Below, in pieces: positions 35,304 to 43,705 of a stretch of DNA of 64,000 nt. The translations under genes and the position numbers were made by a program. Within the stretch, counting starts at the first letter, position 1. Each line of letters opens with the position of its first letter. The notes beneath the pieces were generated by a model, which saw only the letters and a list, made by a program, of their open reading frames with translations, did not search any database and was not told the DNA's origin. Source of the stretch: Bacteroidales bacterium (lineage in GTDB: Bacteria > Bacteroidota > Bacteroidia > Bacteroidales > JAQXIO01). The stretch is from contig JAQXIO010000058.1 in assembly GCA_029007825.1 (NCBI GenBank), positions 1-64,000 on the forward strand, given 5' to 3'.

Positions 35304-35311
35304 CAAAGATA
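35304..35311 (-). promoter_or_regulatory. Possible -7 box for the WcaJ-like gene and following operon
   Basis: The minus strand reads TATCTTTG. It is more than 230 nt from the ATG at 35071, so a long leader would follow. The intervening stretch (35072-35303) is A+T rich, without a gene. Confidence 0.3.
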
Positions 35312-35355
35312 CGGAGTTTTAATCTAAAAAGGAATATAATGAATCAATATATTTT

Positions 35356-35363
35356 TACCTTTG
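35356..35363 (+). promoter_or_regulatory. -7 box for the aminotransferase operon
   Basis: TACCTTTG, an exact match, lies 25 bp before the ATG at 35389. No -33 match is seen. It would drive the three diamino-sugar genes. Confidence 0.45.
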
Positions 35364-35388
35364 CATTGGTTTATAAACAATTCATAGG

Positions 35389-36519
35389 ATGATAAAAGTC
35401 GGGATGAATAACCTTAGTATCGCTTATCAGGCACACGAAAAAGAGCTAAACAAATCTTTATTCAACTGTATTAAAAGCGGACAATATATTATGGGGGAAG
35501 AGGTGCAGCTGTTTACTCAGTCCCTTCAAGATTATACCCAATCTCCATACGTCATTCCATGTGCCAACGGAACAGATGCACTTCAATTAGCTATGATGGC
35601 GCTTCCTCTACATCCCGGTGATGAAGTCTTAATCCCTGCCTTTAACTATATAGCAGCTGCAGAAGCGGCATGTTTACTAAAGTTGATTCCCCGATTTGTA
35701 GATGTTGATGAAAGCGATTTCAATTCACATGCAAAGCATTTTAAGGCTGCAATAACACCGAAAACGAAAGCTTTGGTTGCTGTCCACCTTTTTGGACAAT
35801 GCTGCGATATGGAGGAAATACTCCAATTAGCAAAAACATATAATTTATTCGTAATAGAAGATAATGCCCAGTCGCTTGGTTGCCGTTATAAAACAGCTAA
35901 CGGCCTTGAAAAAATATCGGGTACGATAGGCGACATAGGCATTTTATCCTTTTTCCCGACCAAAAATCTAGGAGCGATGGGAGATGGAGGTGCATTACTT
36001 ACTTCGGACGCATCTTTAGCAAACCGTCTCCGTATGCTAGCCAGTCACGGGCAACAAACACGTTACCGTCATGAAATCATAGGTATGAATTCACGCTTAG
36101 ATACTTTGCAGGCGGCTATTCTCAATATAAAAATCGGTTATCTTAATGAAGAATTAGAGATACGTCGTTTTCTGGCCCAACGTTATATCAAAGCATTTTC
36201 AGAAATCAAAGAGCTACGACTTCCTATCGAAAGATCCAACACTTGGCATACATATAATCAATTTACCATCATCGTTCAGAATGACAAGAGGGATATATTA
36301 CAAAACTATCTCCGTGATGCAGGTATCGCCACAATGATTTATTATCCGGAAAGCCTCGACCGGCAACCCGCATTCGCCGATTATAAACTTACCCGAAACA
36401 ATAGATTGGAGACTTCTCATATTTTACCGTCAAAAGTATTATCTTTACCTCTTTATCCTTATCTAAAGATCAAGGAACAAGATTATGTAATAGAAAAAAT
36501 CCTTGATTTTTATAATTAG
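35389..36519 (+). CDS. DegT/DnrJ/EryC1/StrS aminotransferase (WbpE-like)
   Basis: A 376 aa PLP-dependent sugar aminotransferase. The PLP Lys is Lys192 in FFPTKNLGAMGDGG; Asp158 (EDNAQSLG) pairs with the pyridine nitrogen, and the early CANGTDALQLA motif binds the phosphate. In the WbpE and GnnB pathways this class transfers an amino group from glutamate to the 3-keto carbon of a UDP-sugar. It is followed, 15 and 20 bp apart, by an acetyltransferase and a Gfo/Idh/MocA oxidoreductase, which together complete 3-oxidation, transamination and N-acetylation. The exact nucleotide sugar is inferred. Confidence 0.9.
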   Translation: MIKVGMNNLSIAYQAHEKELNKSLFNCIKSGQYIMGEEVQLFTQSLQDYTQSPYVIPCANGTDALQLAMMALPLHPGDEVLIPAFNYIAAAEAACLLKLIPRFVDVDESDFNSHAKHFKAAITPKTKALVAVHLFGQCCDMEEILQLAKTYNLFVIEDNAQSLGCRYKTANGLEKISGTIGDIGILSFFPTKNLGAMGDGGALLTSDASLANRLRMLASHGQQTRYRHEIIGMNSRLDTLQAAILNIKIGYLNEELEIRRFLAQRYIKAFSEIKELRLPIERSNTWHTYNQFTIIVQNDKRDILQNYLRDAGIATMIYYPESLDRQPAFADYKLTRNNRLETSHILPSKVLSLPLYPYLKIKEQDYVIEKILDFYN

Positions 36520-36534
36520 ATTTTACCTTATTTT

Positions 36535-37107
36535 ATGTCTAATCCGTTTATACATCCAACTGCAGTTATCGATAAAAACGCTCAAATCGGCAAGCACACG
36601 AAAATATGGCATTTCAGTCATATTATGCAAGCTAAAATAGGTGATTACTGTACGATTGGACAAAATGTTTTTATCGGAGACGATGTAATTATAGGGAATC
36701 TTGTAAAAATCCAAAATAATGTTTCTTTATATAAAGGGGTTGAGTGTGAGGATTATGTATTTTTAGGACCATCCTGTGTTTTCACTAATGTCATCAATCC
36801 CCGGAGTTGGATCGAAAGAAAAGACGAATTTAAGAAAACGCTTGTCGAAACAGGCGCAACCATAGGTGCTAATGCAACCATTGTGTGCGGACATACAATC
36901 GGTTGTTATGCTCTTATCGGTGCTGGCTGTGTCATAACAAAAGATGTCCCACCCTATTCTTTGTGGGTGGGCAATCCGGGAATCCAAATCGGCTGGGTCA
37001 GTGAATCAGGCCACAGGCTATCTTTCGATAAAGGGGGATACGCTATTTGTCCTGAAAAAAATCAACGATATTATCTTAAGAACGGAAAAGTAATAAAAAC
37101 AGATTAA
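36535..37107 (+). CDS. Sugar N-acetyltransferase, hexapeptide repeat (WbpD-like)
   Basis: A 190 aa left-handed beta-helix enzyme ([57 protein letters not shown]). The pattern closely resembles WbpD/WlbB, which acetylates the 3-amino group of UDP-2-acetamido-3-amino sugars with acetyl-CoA. A His in the middle of the helix ([10 protein letters not shown]) suits the general-base role. Flanking aminotransferase and dehydrogenase support the assignment. A generic acetyltransferase is the alternative. Confidence 0.88.
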   Translation: MSNPFIHPTAVIDKNAQIGKHTKIWHFSHIMQAKIGDYCTIGQNVFIGDDVIIGNLVKIQNNVSLYKGVECEDYVFLGPSCVFTNVINPRSWIERKDEFKKTLVETGATIGANATIVCGHTIGCYALIGAGCVITKDVPPYSLWVGNPGIQIGWVSESGHRLSFDKGGYAICPEKNQRYYLKNGKVIKTD

Positions 37108-37127
37108 AGCCAACATTAAATCGAATA

Positions 37128-38165
37128 ATGAATAATACTATTTTTTTTGCTGTTGCGGGTTGCGGGCATATCGGAAAAAGGCATGCAACGATGATTATCA
37201 GGCAGAAGGGGGCAGAGCTTCTCTCTCTATGTGATATTCTTCCTAAAGAAGAGTGTGGAGCTACAGATTTCGAAGCTCCTTTTTTTCAGAATTATAAAGA
37301 CATGCTCGACTATCTCGAACAACAAAGCGGAGAGATTGTGGTTAATATATGCACTCCCAACGGATTACATGCATCTATGGCCATACAGGCTTTAGAACGT
37401 GGATTTCATGTTGTCGTAGAAAAACCCATGGCTCTTAAGAGAAGCGATGCCGAATTATTATTACACACAGCCCTCAGACAAGGGAAGCAACTATTCTGTG
37501 TTATGCAAAATCGCTACTCCCCTCCATCTGTATGGTTAAAAGAGTTAGTTGAAAGCGGAAAATTAGGGCAAATATACCAAGTTATCGTTCATTGTTTCTG
37601 GAACCGAGATGAGCGATATTACAAAAAAGGAGGATGGCATGGTTCGAAAGATTTGGACGGAGGAACGCTTTTTACCCAATTTTCTCATTTTATAGATATT
37701 CTTTACTGGTTGTTCGGAGATATCAAAAATATAAAAGGGCATTTTTTTGACTTTAACCATAAAAAATTAACCGATTTCGAAGACTCGGGCTCTATTCTTT
37801 TTGATTTCGTTAAGGAAGGTAGTGGTGCTCTTCATTATTCAACGGCTGTATGGGATACCAATTTGGAATCTTCTCTTACTATCATTGCAGAAAACGGAAG
37901 TATTAAAGTGGGCGGCCAATACATGAATGAAGTCGAATATTGCCATATAAAGAATTATGAGATGCCACAACTTGCACCTACTAATCCGGGTAATGATTAC
38001 GGTGCATACAAGGGTTCAGCCCAAAACCATCATTATGTAATTGAAAATGTCGTTTCTGTTTTACAAGGAAACACAACCATTACAACGAATGCATTAGAGG
38101 GGCTAAAAGTCGTCGATATTATCGAACGCATTTATCAAGTTTCTCGAAAGGAGAATTCTGACTGA
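37128..38165 (+). CDS. Gfo/Idh/MocA family sugar-nucleotide dehydrogenase (WbpB/GnnA-like)
   Basis: A 345 aa NAD(P)-dependent oxidoreductase: Rossmann GCGHIGKRH near residue 11, then the family EKPMAL motif and the substrate domain with HGSKDLDGGTLFTQFSHFID. In WbpB and GnnA it oxidises C3 of the UDP-sugar before transamination. It is encoded third in the trio. The 3' end overlaps the convergent CapD-like gene by 47 bp: its last 15 codons lie antisense to the end of that gene. Confidence 0.87.
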   Translation: MNNTIFFAVAGCGHIGKRHATMIIRQKGAELLSLCDILPKEECGATDFEAPFFQNYKDMLDYLEQQSGEIVVNICTPNGLHASMAIQALERGFHVVVEKPMALKRSDAELLLHTALRQGKQLFCVMQNRYSPPSVWLKELVESGKLGQIYQVIVHCFWNRDERYYKKGGWHGSKDLDGGTLFTQFSHFIDILYWLFGDIKNIKGHFFDFNHKKLTDFEDSGSILFDFVKEGSGALHYSTAVWDTNLESSLTIIAENGSIKVGGQYMNEVEYCHIKNYEMPQLAPTNPGNDYGAYKGSAQNHHYVIENVVSVLQGNTTITTNALEGLKVVDIIERIYQVSRKENSD

Positions 38166-40044
38166 TATATTCAGGAACGATTGCCTTCATTTTCAACACA
38201 GTTTCCGGTATTTTAACAGCTCTGGCCAATGCAACAAGTTCTGAAATATCTTTGGAGACTTCTTCAAATTGATACTCCCGTACCATTGCAACATTAATTT
38301 TCGGATGATTGGTCGGTAATGTATGTTCTTTTTCCGTTAGAAGTTCTTCATACAATTTTTCACCCGGTCGTAACCCCGAAAACTGAATATGAATATCTTT
38401 ATCAGGTTCAAGTCCGGCCAATTCAATCATCCGTTTAGCGAGGTCGAGAATTTTTACAGGTTCTCCCATATCAAAAACATAAATTTCACCACCCTTTCCG
38501 ATAGTACCAGCTTCCAATACCAGTCGACAAGCTTCAGGAATAGTCATAAAATAACGAATTATATCCGGATGGGTTACTGTAACAGGTCCTCCGTTTCGTA
38601 TCTGTTCTCTAAACAAAGGTATTACAGAACCATTAGAGCCTAATACATTTCCAAAACGAGTAGTTACAAATTGTGTTTTGGAAACTTTATTCAAACTTTG
38701 GACATAAATCTCAGCTATACGTTTGGATGATCCCATAACATTTGTGGGATTTACCGCTTTATCGGTAGATATCATTACAAACTTCTCTATACCATAACGA
38801 TCCGCAGCATTTGCAACCTGCCTCGTTCCATAAACGTTGCACAAAACGGCCTCACACGGATTCTCCTCCATCAAAGGGACATGTTTGTATGCTGCAGCGT
38901 GGAAAACAATCTGAGGTCCGAGATGTGAAAATAAATAATTTACGCGTTCTTTAGATCGGACATCACCAATAAAAGCTTCAAAATCCAATCGCGTATATTT
39001 CTTTCTCAATTCTAACACGAGATTGTGCATTGGTGTTTCTGCCGAATCAAAAAGAATCACTCGCTTTATAGGATAACGTGACAATTGACGAACAATTTCG
39101 CTTCCGATAGAACCTGCCGCTCCTGTTACTAAAACAATCTTATCACGTAAAAGGTTACCTATTTCATCCGTATTTATCAGAATTTCATCACGTCCGAGCA
39201 AATCTTCAATCTGAACCTCCTTTATATGTCGCGCAACAGAAATATTATCATCTACCAGTTCGAACGGAGGCAGCATAAACATCAAGACATGATTCTTCAA
39301 GCAAAATGCGACCAATCCTTTTTCTTCAAAATGCACATCTGCATAATCACAAAACAGAACTGCTGTCGCAGAATATTTTTTAAATATGTCCTGTAGTTTA
39401 TTATACCGGATATATTTAACCGGAAGTCCTCCGATATTCGTACCATCCAAATTTTTATCGTGCGTTAAATAACCAATCGCCCTATATGGCAAATCGCCGT
39501 TCAATAAAGAGTTCCCCAACGATATGCACTTTCCTTCATGTCCATAAATGAAAACCGAACGGACATGTTTTCCTTTCGATTGAATAACCACTCTGCGATA
39601 AACATTTATTACGACTGCTCTAAAAGCGACTAACAGCACCGTGCTGAGTAAAAAATCCAAAACTCCTCCCAACAAAGCATATGGAAACGGCATCAAAAAA
39701 ACGGATATAAAAAATATCTGCGTGACAACCCGTAGAAACATCGCAGACAAAATACGCCACATTTCATGAATTGTGGAATACCGAATAATCCCCCTATATG
39801 TCCTGAAGGCCAAAAAAGATAACAGCCCCATTGATAAAGAACAACAGAACAATCCAATTAAATCATTAAAGGTAAATCCTTTATGAAAAAAATAAAGAGT
39901 AAAGGAATAGGATATTATAGTAGAAAATACGACTAAAACCGTATCAAGCACCAATACAATCCATCTATTCAGATATTTAATTGTTGAAAGTCGATCTATC
40001 CAGTTACTCATTTTATCATTAATAAAAAAATGTTTCCAAAACAT
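38119..40044 (-). CDS. CapD/FlaA1/WbpM-like nucleotide-sugar 4,6-dehydratase, membrane bound
   Basis: A long-form SDR protein of about 641 aa. Four N-terminal helices (about 25-145) precede a CoA-binding-like region (RSVFIYGHEGK) and the SDR catalytic domain with VLVTGAAGSIGSEI and STDKAVNPTNVMG, plus the C-terminal FSGLRPGEKLYEELL. WbpM and PglF act on UDP-GlcNAc to form UDP-4-keto-6-deoxy-GlcNAc, the first step to QuiNAc, FucNAc and bacillosamine. I chose the ATG at 40044; the ATG at 40011 (MSNWIDRLSTIKYL) is also reasonable, while a TTG at 40065 is less likely. The C-terminal 15 residues (SQNSPFEKLDKCVR region) overlap the neighbouring gene. Confidence 0.92.
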   Translation of the reverse strand: MFWKHFFINDKMSNWIDRLSTIKYLNRWIVLVLDTVLVVFSTIISYSFTLYFFHKGFTFNDLIGLFCCSLSMGLLSFLAFRTYRGIIRYSTIHEMWRILSAMFLRVVTQIFFISVFLMPFPYALLGGVLDFLLSTVLLVAFRAVVINVYRRVVIQSKGKHVRSVFIYGHEGKCISLGNSLLNGDLPYRAIGYLTHDKNLDGTNIGGLPVKYIRYNKLQDIFKKYSATAVLFCDYADVHFEEKGLVAFCLKNHVLMFMLPPFELVDDNISVARHIKEVQIEDLLGRDEILINTDEIGNLLRDKIVLVTGAAGSIGSEIVRQLSRYPIKRVILFDSAETPMHNLVLELRKKYTRLDFEAFIGDVRSKERVNYLFSHLGPQIVFHAAAYKHVPLMEENPCEAVLCNVYGTRQVANAADRYGIEKFVMISTDKAVNPTNVMGSSKRIAEIYVQSLNKVSKTQFVTTRFGNVLGSNGSVIPLFREQIRNGGPVTVTHPDIIRYFMTIPEACRLVLEAGTIGKGGEIYVFDMGEPVKILDLAKRMIELAGLEPDKDIHIQFSGLRPGEKLYEELLTEKEHTLPTNHPKINVAMVREYQFEEVSKDISELVALARAVKIPETVLKMKAIVPEYISQNSPFEKLDKCVR

Positions 40045-40103
40045 GCTTTTATATTTAACATTCAAATATCACAAATAGATTAATTCGCATCAGTTTTTCG
40101 GCA

Positions 40104-40111
40104 CAAAGATA
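40104..40111 (-). promoter_or_regulatory. -7 box for the CapD-like gene
   Basis: The minus strand reads TATCTTTG, 59 bp before the ATG at 40044. No -33 match is seen. Confidence 0.4.
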
Positions 40112-40270
40112 AGAAATTCTTTAACAAAAACTCTTATATATCCCTATCCATACAGAAATAAAGAAACATTTGGTTCACATAAAAGAAAGTAAAAAGTTTA
40201 TATTCATAAACAAAATCAAGCTATCTCCAATTTAACCAGAACAAAAGAGCCATAGCTCCCAATAAAGTTG

Positions 40271-40278
40271 TATCTTTG
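40271..40278 (+). promoter_or_regulatory. -7 box for the UDP-glucose dehydrogenase gene
   Basis: TATCTTTG lies 56 bp before the ATG at 40335. It is an exact -7 match, without an obvious -33 partner. Confidence 0.4.
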
Positions 40279-40334
40279 TATATTAAAGCATTAATCAATT
40301 GCAAGTTAGGTAACGATTTATAAGAAATTAAGAA

Positions 40335-41645
40335 ATGAAAATAGTCGTCGTAGGCACAGGGTATGTCGGATTAGTGACAGGTACCTGTTTTGCAGAAATG
40401 GGAATTAACGTTACTTGTGTAGATATTGACCAATCTAAAATAGAAAATCTCCAAAAAGGTATTATACCTATTTATGAACCCGGTTTAGATGAAATGGTTT
40501 TACGTAACCAGAAAGCAAAACGGCTTCATTTTTCAACAGACCTTAAATCGTGCCTGAATGATACAGAAATTATTTTTTCAGCAGTAGGCACACCTCCGGA
40601 TGAAGATGGCTCTGCCGACTTAAAATATGTGTTAGACGTTGCCAGAACGGTAGGTTCACATATGAAAAATTACAAACTACTTGTTACAAAAAGCACAGTA
40701 CCGGTAGGTACCGCACAAATAGTACGACAAGTAATTCAGGAGGAACTGGATAAACGAAATGTATCTATCGAATTCGATATTGCTTCTAATCCCGAATTTT
40801 TAAAAGAGGGTACCGCCGTTGCTGATTTTATGTCTCCCGACCGTGTAGTCGTAGGCGTGGATAGTCCTCGCGCCGAAAAGCTTATGAGCAGATTATACAA
40901 ACCGCTGTTTTTAAACAATTTCCGTGTAATCTTTATGGATATACCGTCTGCAGAAATGACTAAATATGCGGCCAATTCAATGCTTGCCACACGTATCAGT
41001 TTTATGAACGATATTGCTAATTTGTGCGAACTTGTGGGAGCTAATGTCAACATGGTAAGAAAAGGCATTGGGGCAGATGCCCGTATAGGAAATAAATTTT
41101 TATATCCGGGATGCGGCTATGGAGGTTCTTGCTTTCCAAAAGACGTAAAAGCGTTGATAAAGACAGCGGAACAACATGGTTACAACATGCAGGTATTAAA
41201 AGCTGTAGAAGCAGTAAATGAAGCTCAGAAAGAATTACTCTTCAAAAAACTATCGGCAAAATTCAACGGGAATCTTAAAGATAAAACAATTGCATTCTGG
41301 GGATTATCATTTAAACCGGAAACAGATGATATGCGCGAAGCCCCATCCTTGACTTTAATCGAAAAAGTACTTCAAGCCGGAGCTAAAATTAAAGCATATG
41401 ATCCAATAGCAATACATGAAGCATATCGCCGGTTAGGAGATACGATAGTATACGCAAATGATATGTATGATGCTGTAGTTGATGCTGATGCATTACTGCT
41501 TGTAACAGAATGGAAAGAGTTTAGGATTCCGTCATGGGATGTTTTGCGAAAAAGTATGAAACGCCTTTTAATCATAGACGGTCGAAACATTTATGATCCT
41601 ATACAAATGAAAGAGCTTAACATTGAATATAGCAGAATAGGTTAA
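40335..41645 (+). CDS. ugd: UDP-glucose 6-dehydrogenase
   Basis: A 436 aa enzyme that oxidises UDP-glucose to UDP-glucuronate with two NAD+. The Rossmann motif VVGTGYVGLVTGTCFAEMG starts at residue 4, and the catalytic Cys266 lies in GYGGSCFPKDVKAL. The later WGLSFKPETDDMREAPS and the C-terminal domain are standard. The N-terminus groups with the UDP-glucose rather than the UDP-GlcNAc (WbpA) enzymes by eye. It supplies substrate for the UDP-glucuronate 4-epimerase at 45262-46251, which gives UDP-galacturonate. Confidence 0.95.
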   Translation: MKIVVVGTGYVGLVTGTCFAEMGINVTCVDIDQSKIENLQKGIIPIYEPGLDEMVLRNQKAKRLHFSTDLKSCLNDTEIIFSAVGTPPDEDGSADLKYVLDVARTVGSHMKNYKLLVTKSTVPVGTAQIVRQVIQEELDKRNVSIEFDIASNPEFLKEGTAVADFMSPDRVVVGVDSPRAEKLMSRLYKPLFLNNFRVIFMDIPSAEMTKYAANSMLATRISFMNDIANLCELVGANVNMVRKGIGADARIGNKFLYPGCGYGGSCFPKDVKALIKTAEQHGYNMQVLKAVEAVNEAQKELLFKKLSAKFNGNLKDKTIAFWGLSFKPETDDMREAPSLTLIEKVLQAGAKIKAYDPIAIHEAYRRLGDTIVYANDMYDAVVDADALLLVTEWKEFRIPSWDVLRKSMKRLLIIDGRNIYDPIQMKELNIEYSRIG

Positions 41646-41725
41646 TATTCTGTTAATTACAACACATAAGAGAGAGAGGCAAAAATAGTCCTATTCTCTT
41701 TTTTATATCAATTCCAAAAGTTATT

Positions 41726-42208
41726 TTAAAATTTCGAGGACTTTAAGACTGTACGCACCAATAAAAAATTTATCGGTACCACAATTATAAATACCAATAT
41801 GGGAGCATAAGTTTCCGGAATACCAAAATAAAGAATAATATTTAAGAACGATATCTGTAATAAATAATTAATAAGATGACTGGCTCCAAAACCAATTCCT
41901 TTTTTTAAACTGGGCCTCGTACGAAATGTAAAATAATTCGATAAAAAGAAATTCATAACAAAACTTATAATATATCCTATCGAATAAGCAATATTTACAG
42001 CTAAGTATATATTCAGAAAAAGATATATTCCGTAATGTAAGAGAGCAGAAGTACCTCCAACTATCCCAAATCTTATTAATTCATATAATCGTTCTTTTCG
42101 CATCAGAAGTTTTAATCTTCTTAGTTTAGCTTTACATCTTTCATATTTCACGGTAAAGTTATATAAAAAAATATTTATATATCCTCTTATTTTACGTGAG
42201 ATAATCAT
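41726..42208 (-). CDS. GtrA-family membrane protein
   Basis: A 160 aa protein with four membrane helices in the GtrA layout (YELIRFGIVGGTSALLHYG, then VNIAYSIGYIISFVMNFFLS NYFTF-type motif, then two more). GtrA-like proteins are thought to flip, or to help present, polyprenyl-phosphate-linked sugars. The first 35 residues are a basic extension; an internal ATG at 42103 (MRKERLYELIRF) would give the usual length of about 125 aa and may be the true start. It is divergent from the polyprenyl-phosphate GT2 gene, the usual partner. It resembles RgtF of the rhizobial galacturonate system in type. Confidence 0.85.
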   Translation of the reverse strand: MIISRKIRGYINIFLYNFTVKYERCKAKLRRLKLLMRKERLYELIRFGIVGGTSALLHYGIYLFLNIYLAVNIAYSIGYIISFVMNFFLSNYFTFRTRPSLKKGIGFGASHLINYLLQISFLNIILYFGIPETYAPILVFIIVVPINFLLVRTVLKSSKF

Positions 42209-42286
42209 TTATCCGATGAAGATGAAATTCTGCATTATTTCTTCAATCGTTTCTTATTTTCACATGAGCATTTGATGTTATATTTA

Positions 42287-42317
42287 TTGGATTGTAGCGG
42301 TTTATCTATTAGCTTTG
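42287..42317 (+). promoter_or_regulatory. Promoter of the GT2-LAB_N pair
   Basis: TTG (42287-42289), 20 nt, TAGCTTTG (42310-42317): a near-perfect Bacteroides promoter. The predicted start of transcription near 42324 shows that the TTG at 42322 cannot be the start codon and that the ATG at 42346 is. Confidence 0.6.
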
Positions 42318-42345
42318 CAGTTTGAAAACAACACGATTTAATTCG

Positions 42346-43077
42346 ATGAATCCTACTGCTCAATACGATTTCACCATTATTGTTCCCATTTTTAATGAAG
42401 AGGATAATATGTCCCGTCTGGAAGAGACTCTAAAAAAGTTCATAATCAGCTGTAAAAAAAAGAGTTGTGTTCTTTTTGTAAACGACGGATCTTCCGACAG
42501 GAGTGAAAAGCTCATTCAAGAGGCATGTAAACGTAATCAGGGCTTTTATTATTTATCTTTAGATCGGAATATGGGTCTAAGTGCCGCTATGAAAGCCGGA
42601 ATCGATGCTGTTTTCTCCCCTCTTGTCGGATATATCGACGCAGATTTGCAAACGACTCCTGAAGACTTTAATTTATTATTAGAATATAGTGACAATTATC
42701 CCTTGGTAATGGGCATTCGTGTCGGACGGAAGGATAGTTTTGTAAAGCGTCTTTCTTCTAAATTTGCAAACGGATTCCGGCGTATGATGACCGGCGATAA
42801 CATAACCGATACAGGTTGCCCCCTTAAGGTGCTTCATACCGACTATGCCAAGCGGATACCTTTTTTCACAGGAATGCACCGTTTCCTTCCCGCTTTAATA
42901 GGATTACAGGGTGCCGAAGTCAAAGAGATTCCAGTACGGCACTTTCCTCGTATTGCAGGAACATCAAAATATCACCTTTTCAACCGATTAATAGGGCCGT
43001 TTAAAGATTGTTTTGCTTTCCGGTGGATGAAACACCGGTATATTCATTATACAGTGAAAGATTCGGATTTATGTTAA
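42346..43077 (+). CDS. Polyprenyl-phosphate glycosyltransferase, GT2 (ArnC/DPM1-like)
   Basis: A 243 aa GT2 that begins MNPTAQYDFTIIVPIFNEED. Motifs FVNDGSSDRSE, the metal motif IDADLQTTPED, and TDTGCPLKVLH with the basic KYHLFNRL segment match the DPM1, ArnC and RgtE enzymes, which make polyprenyl-phosphate-sugars (donors for GT39/GT-C enzymes). The 3' end overlaps the LAB_N gene by 7 bp. Neighbours (GtrA, LAB_N, GT39, UDP-GlcA 4-epimerase) support synthesis of an undecaprenyl-phosphate-linked uronic acid or amino sugar. Confidence 0.9.
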   Translation: MNPTAQYDFTIIVPIFNEEDNMSRLEETLKKFIISCKKKSCVLFVNDGSSDRSEKLIQEACKRNQGFYYLSLDRNMGLSAAMKAGIDAVFSPLVGYIDADLQTTPEDFNLLLEYSDNYPLVMGIRVGRKDSFVKRLSSKFANGFRRMMTGDNITDTGCPLKVLHTDYAKRIPFFTGMHRFLPALIGLQGAEVKEIPVRHFPRIAGTSKYHLFNRLIGPFKDCFAFRWMKHRYIHYTVKDSDLC

Positions 43078-43697
43078 ACGGCAATTGGTGGATTTACGGC
43101 ATAGGCTTTTCAGCACAACTTTTTTTCTCGGCCCGTCTTCTGGTTCAATGGATTGCTTCCGAACGAGCAAAAAAAGTACTTTCCCCTACTCTTTTCTGGC
43201 AATTGAGCTTATTAGGCTCATTCCTTCTTTTTCTATACGGATGGCTAAAAAATGATTTTGCCATCGTTGCCGGACAGTTTTTATCTTATTATATCTATAT
43301 TTGGAATTTGAAAATGAAGAAGGTATGGCTTCTTATGCCATCTTTTTTAAGATTTCTATTGTGGCTTACGCCAATCATAACCATAATTTATTTTTGTTTC
43401 GATATACAGGCTGCAATTAATAATCTTTTCCGTAATGAAGATATCCCGACAGGATTACTTATTTTCGGTACAATGGGACAAATTGCATTTACATTACGCT
43501 TTGTATATCAATGGTGGTATTCCAAACGTGCAGGAGAATCAATGCTTCCCTTATTATTCTGGGTCATTAGCCTTGTCGGTTCATCCATGATTATCACATA
43601 TGCAGCATTCCGGCTCGATCCCGTCCTGCTGATAGGACAAACTCCCGGTGCCGTCGTCTATCTCCGCAATATCATGATTGCCCGGAAAGCCAAATAA
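43071..43697 (+). CDS. Lipid A biosynthesis N-terminal domain (LAB_N) membrane protein
   Basis: A 208 aa protein with two copies of the LAB_N domain: WIYGIGFSAQLFFSARLLVQ at the N-terminus and FGTMGQIAFTLRFVYQWWYS in the C-half, each with three helices. The family is named for its presence near lipid A genes; its biochemical role is not settled. The ATG at 43071 is chosen because it overlaps the upstream stop (ATGTTAA), and the longer frame begins with TTG inside the GT2 gene. The frequent companion of ArnC-like GT2 and GT39 genes, it probably works with them. Confidence 0.88.
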   Translation: MLNGNWWIYGIGFSAQLFFSARLLVQWIASERAKKVLSPTLFWQLSLLGSFLLFLYGWLKNDFAIVAGQFLSYYIYIWNLKMKKVWLLMPSFLRFLLWLTPIITIIYFCFDIQAAINNLFRNEDIPTGLLIFGTMGQIAFTLRFVYQWWYSKRAGESMLPLLFWVISLVGSSMIITYAAFRLDPVLLIGQTPGAVVYLRNIMIARKAK

Positions 43698-43705
43698 TCA
43701 TTCGT

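Noticed and set aside
41646..41725. Weak hairpin between ugd and the GtrA gene
   Set aside because: The AGAGA/TCTCT pairing is imperfect and short, too poor to list as a terminator.
43008..43070. 21-residue N-terminal extension of the LAB_N gene
   Set aside because: It would start at a TTG inside the GT2 gene; the ATG at 43071 overlaps the GT2 stop and matches the family start.
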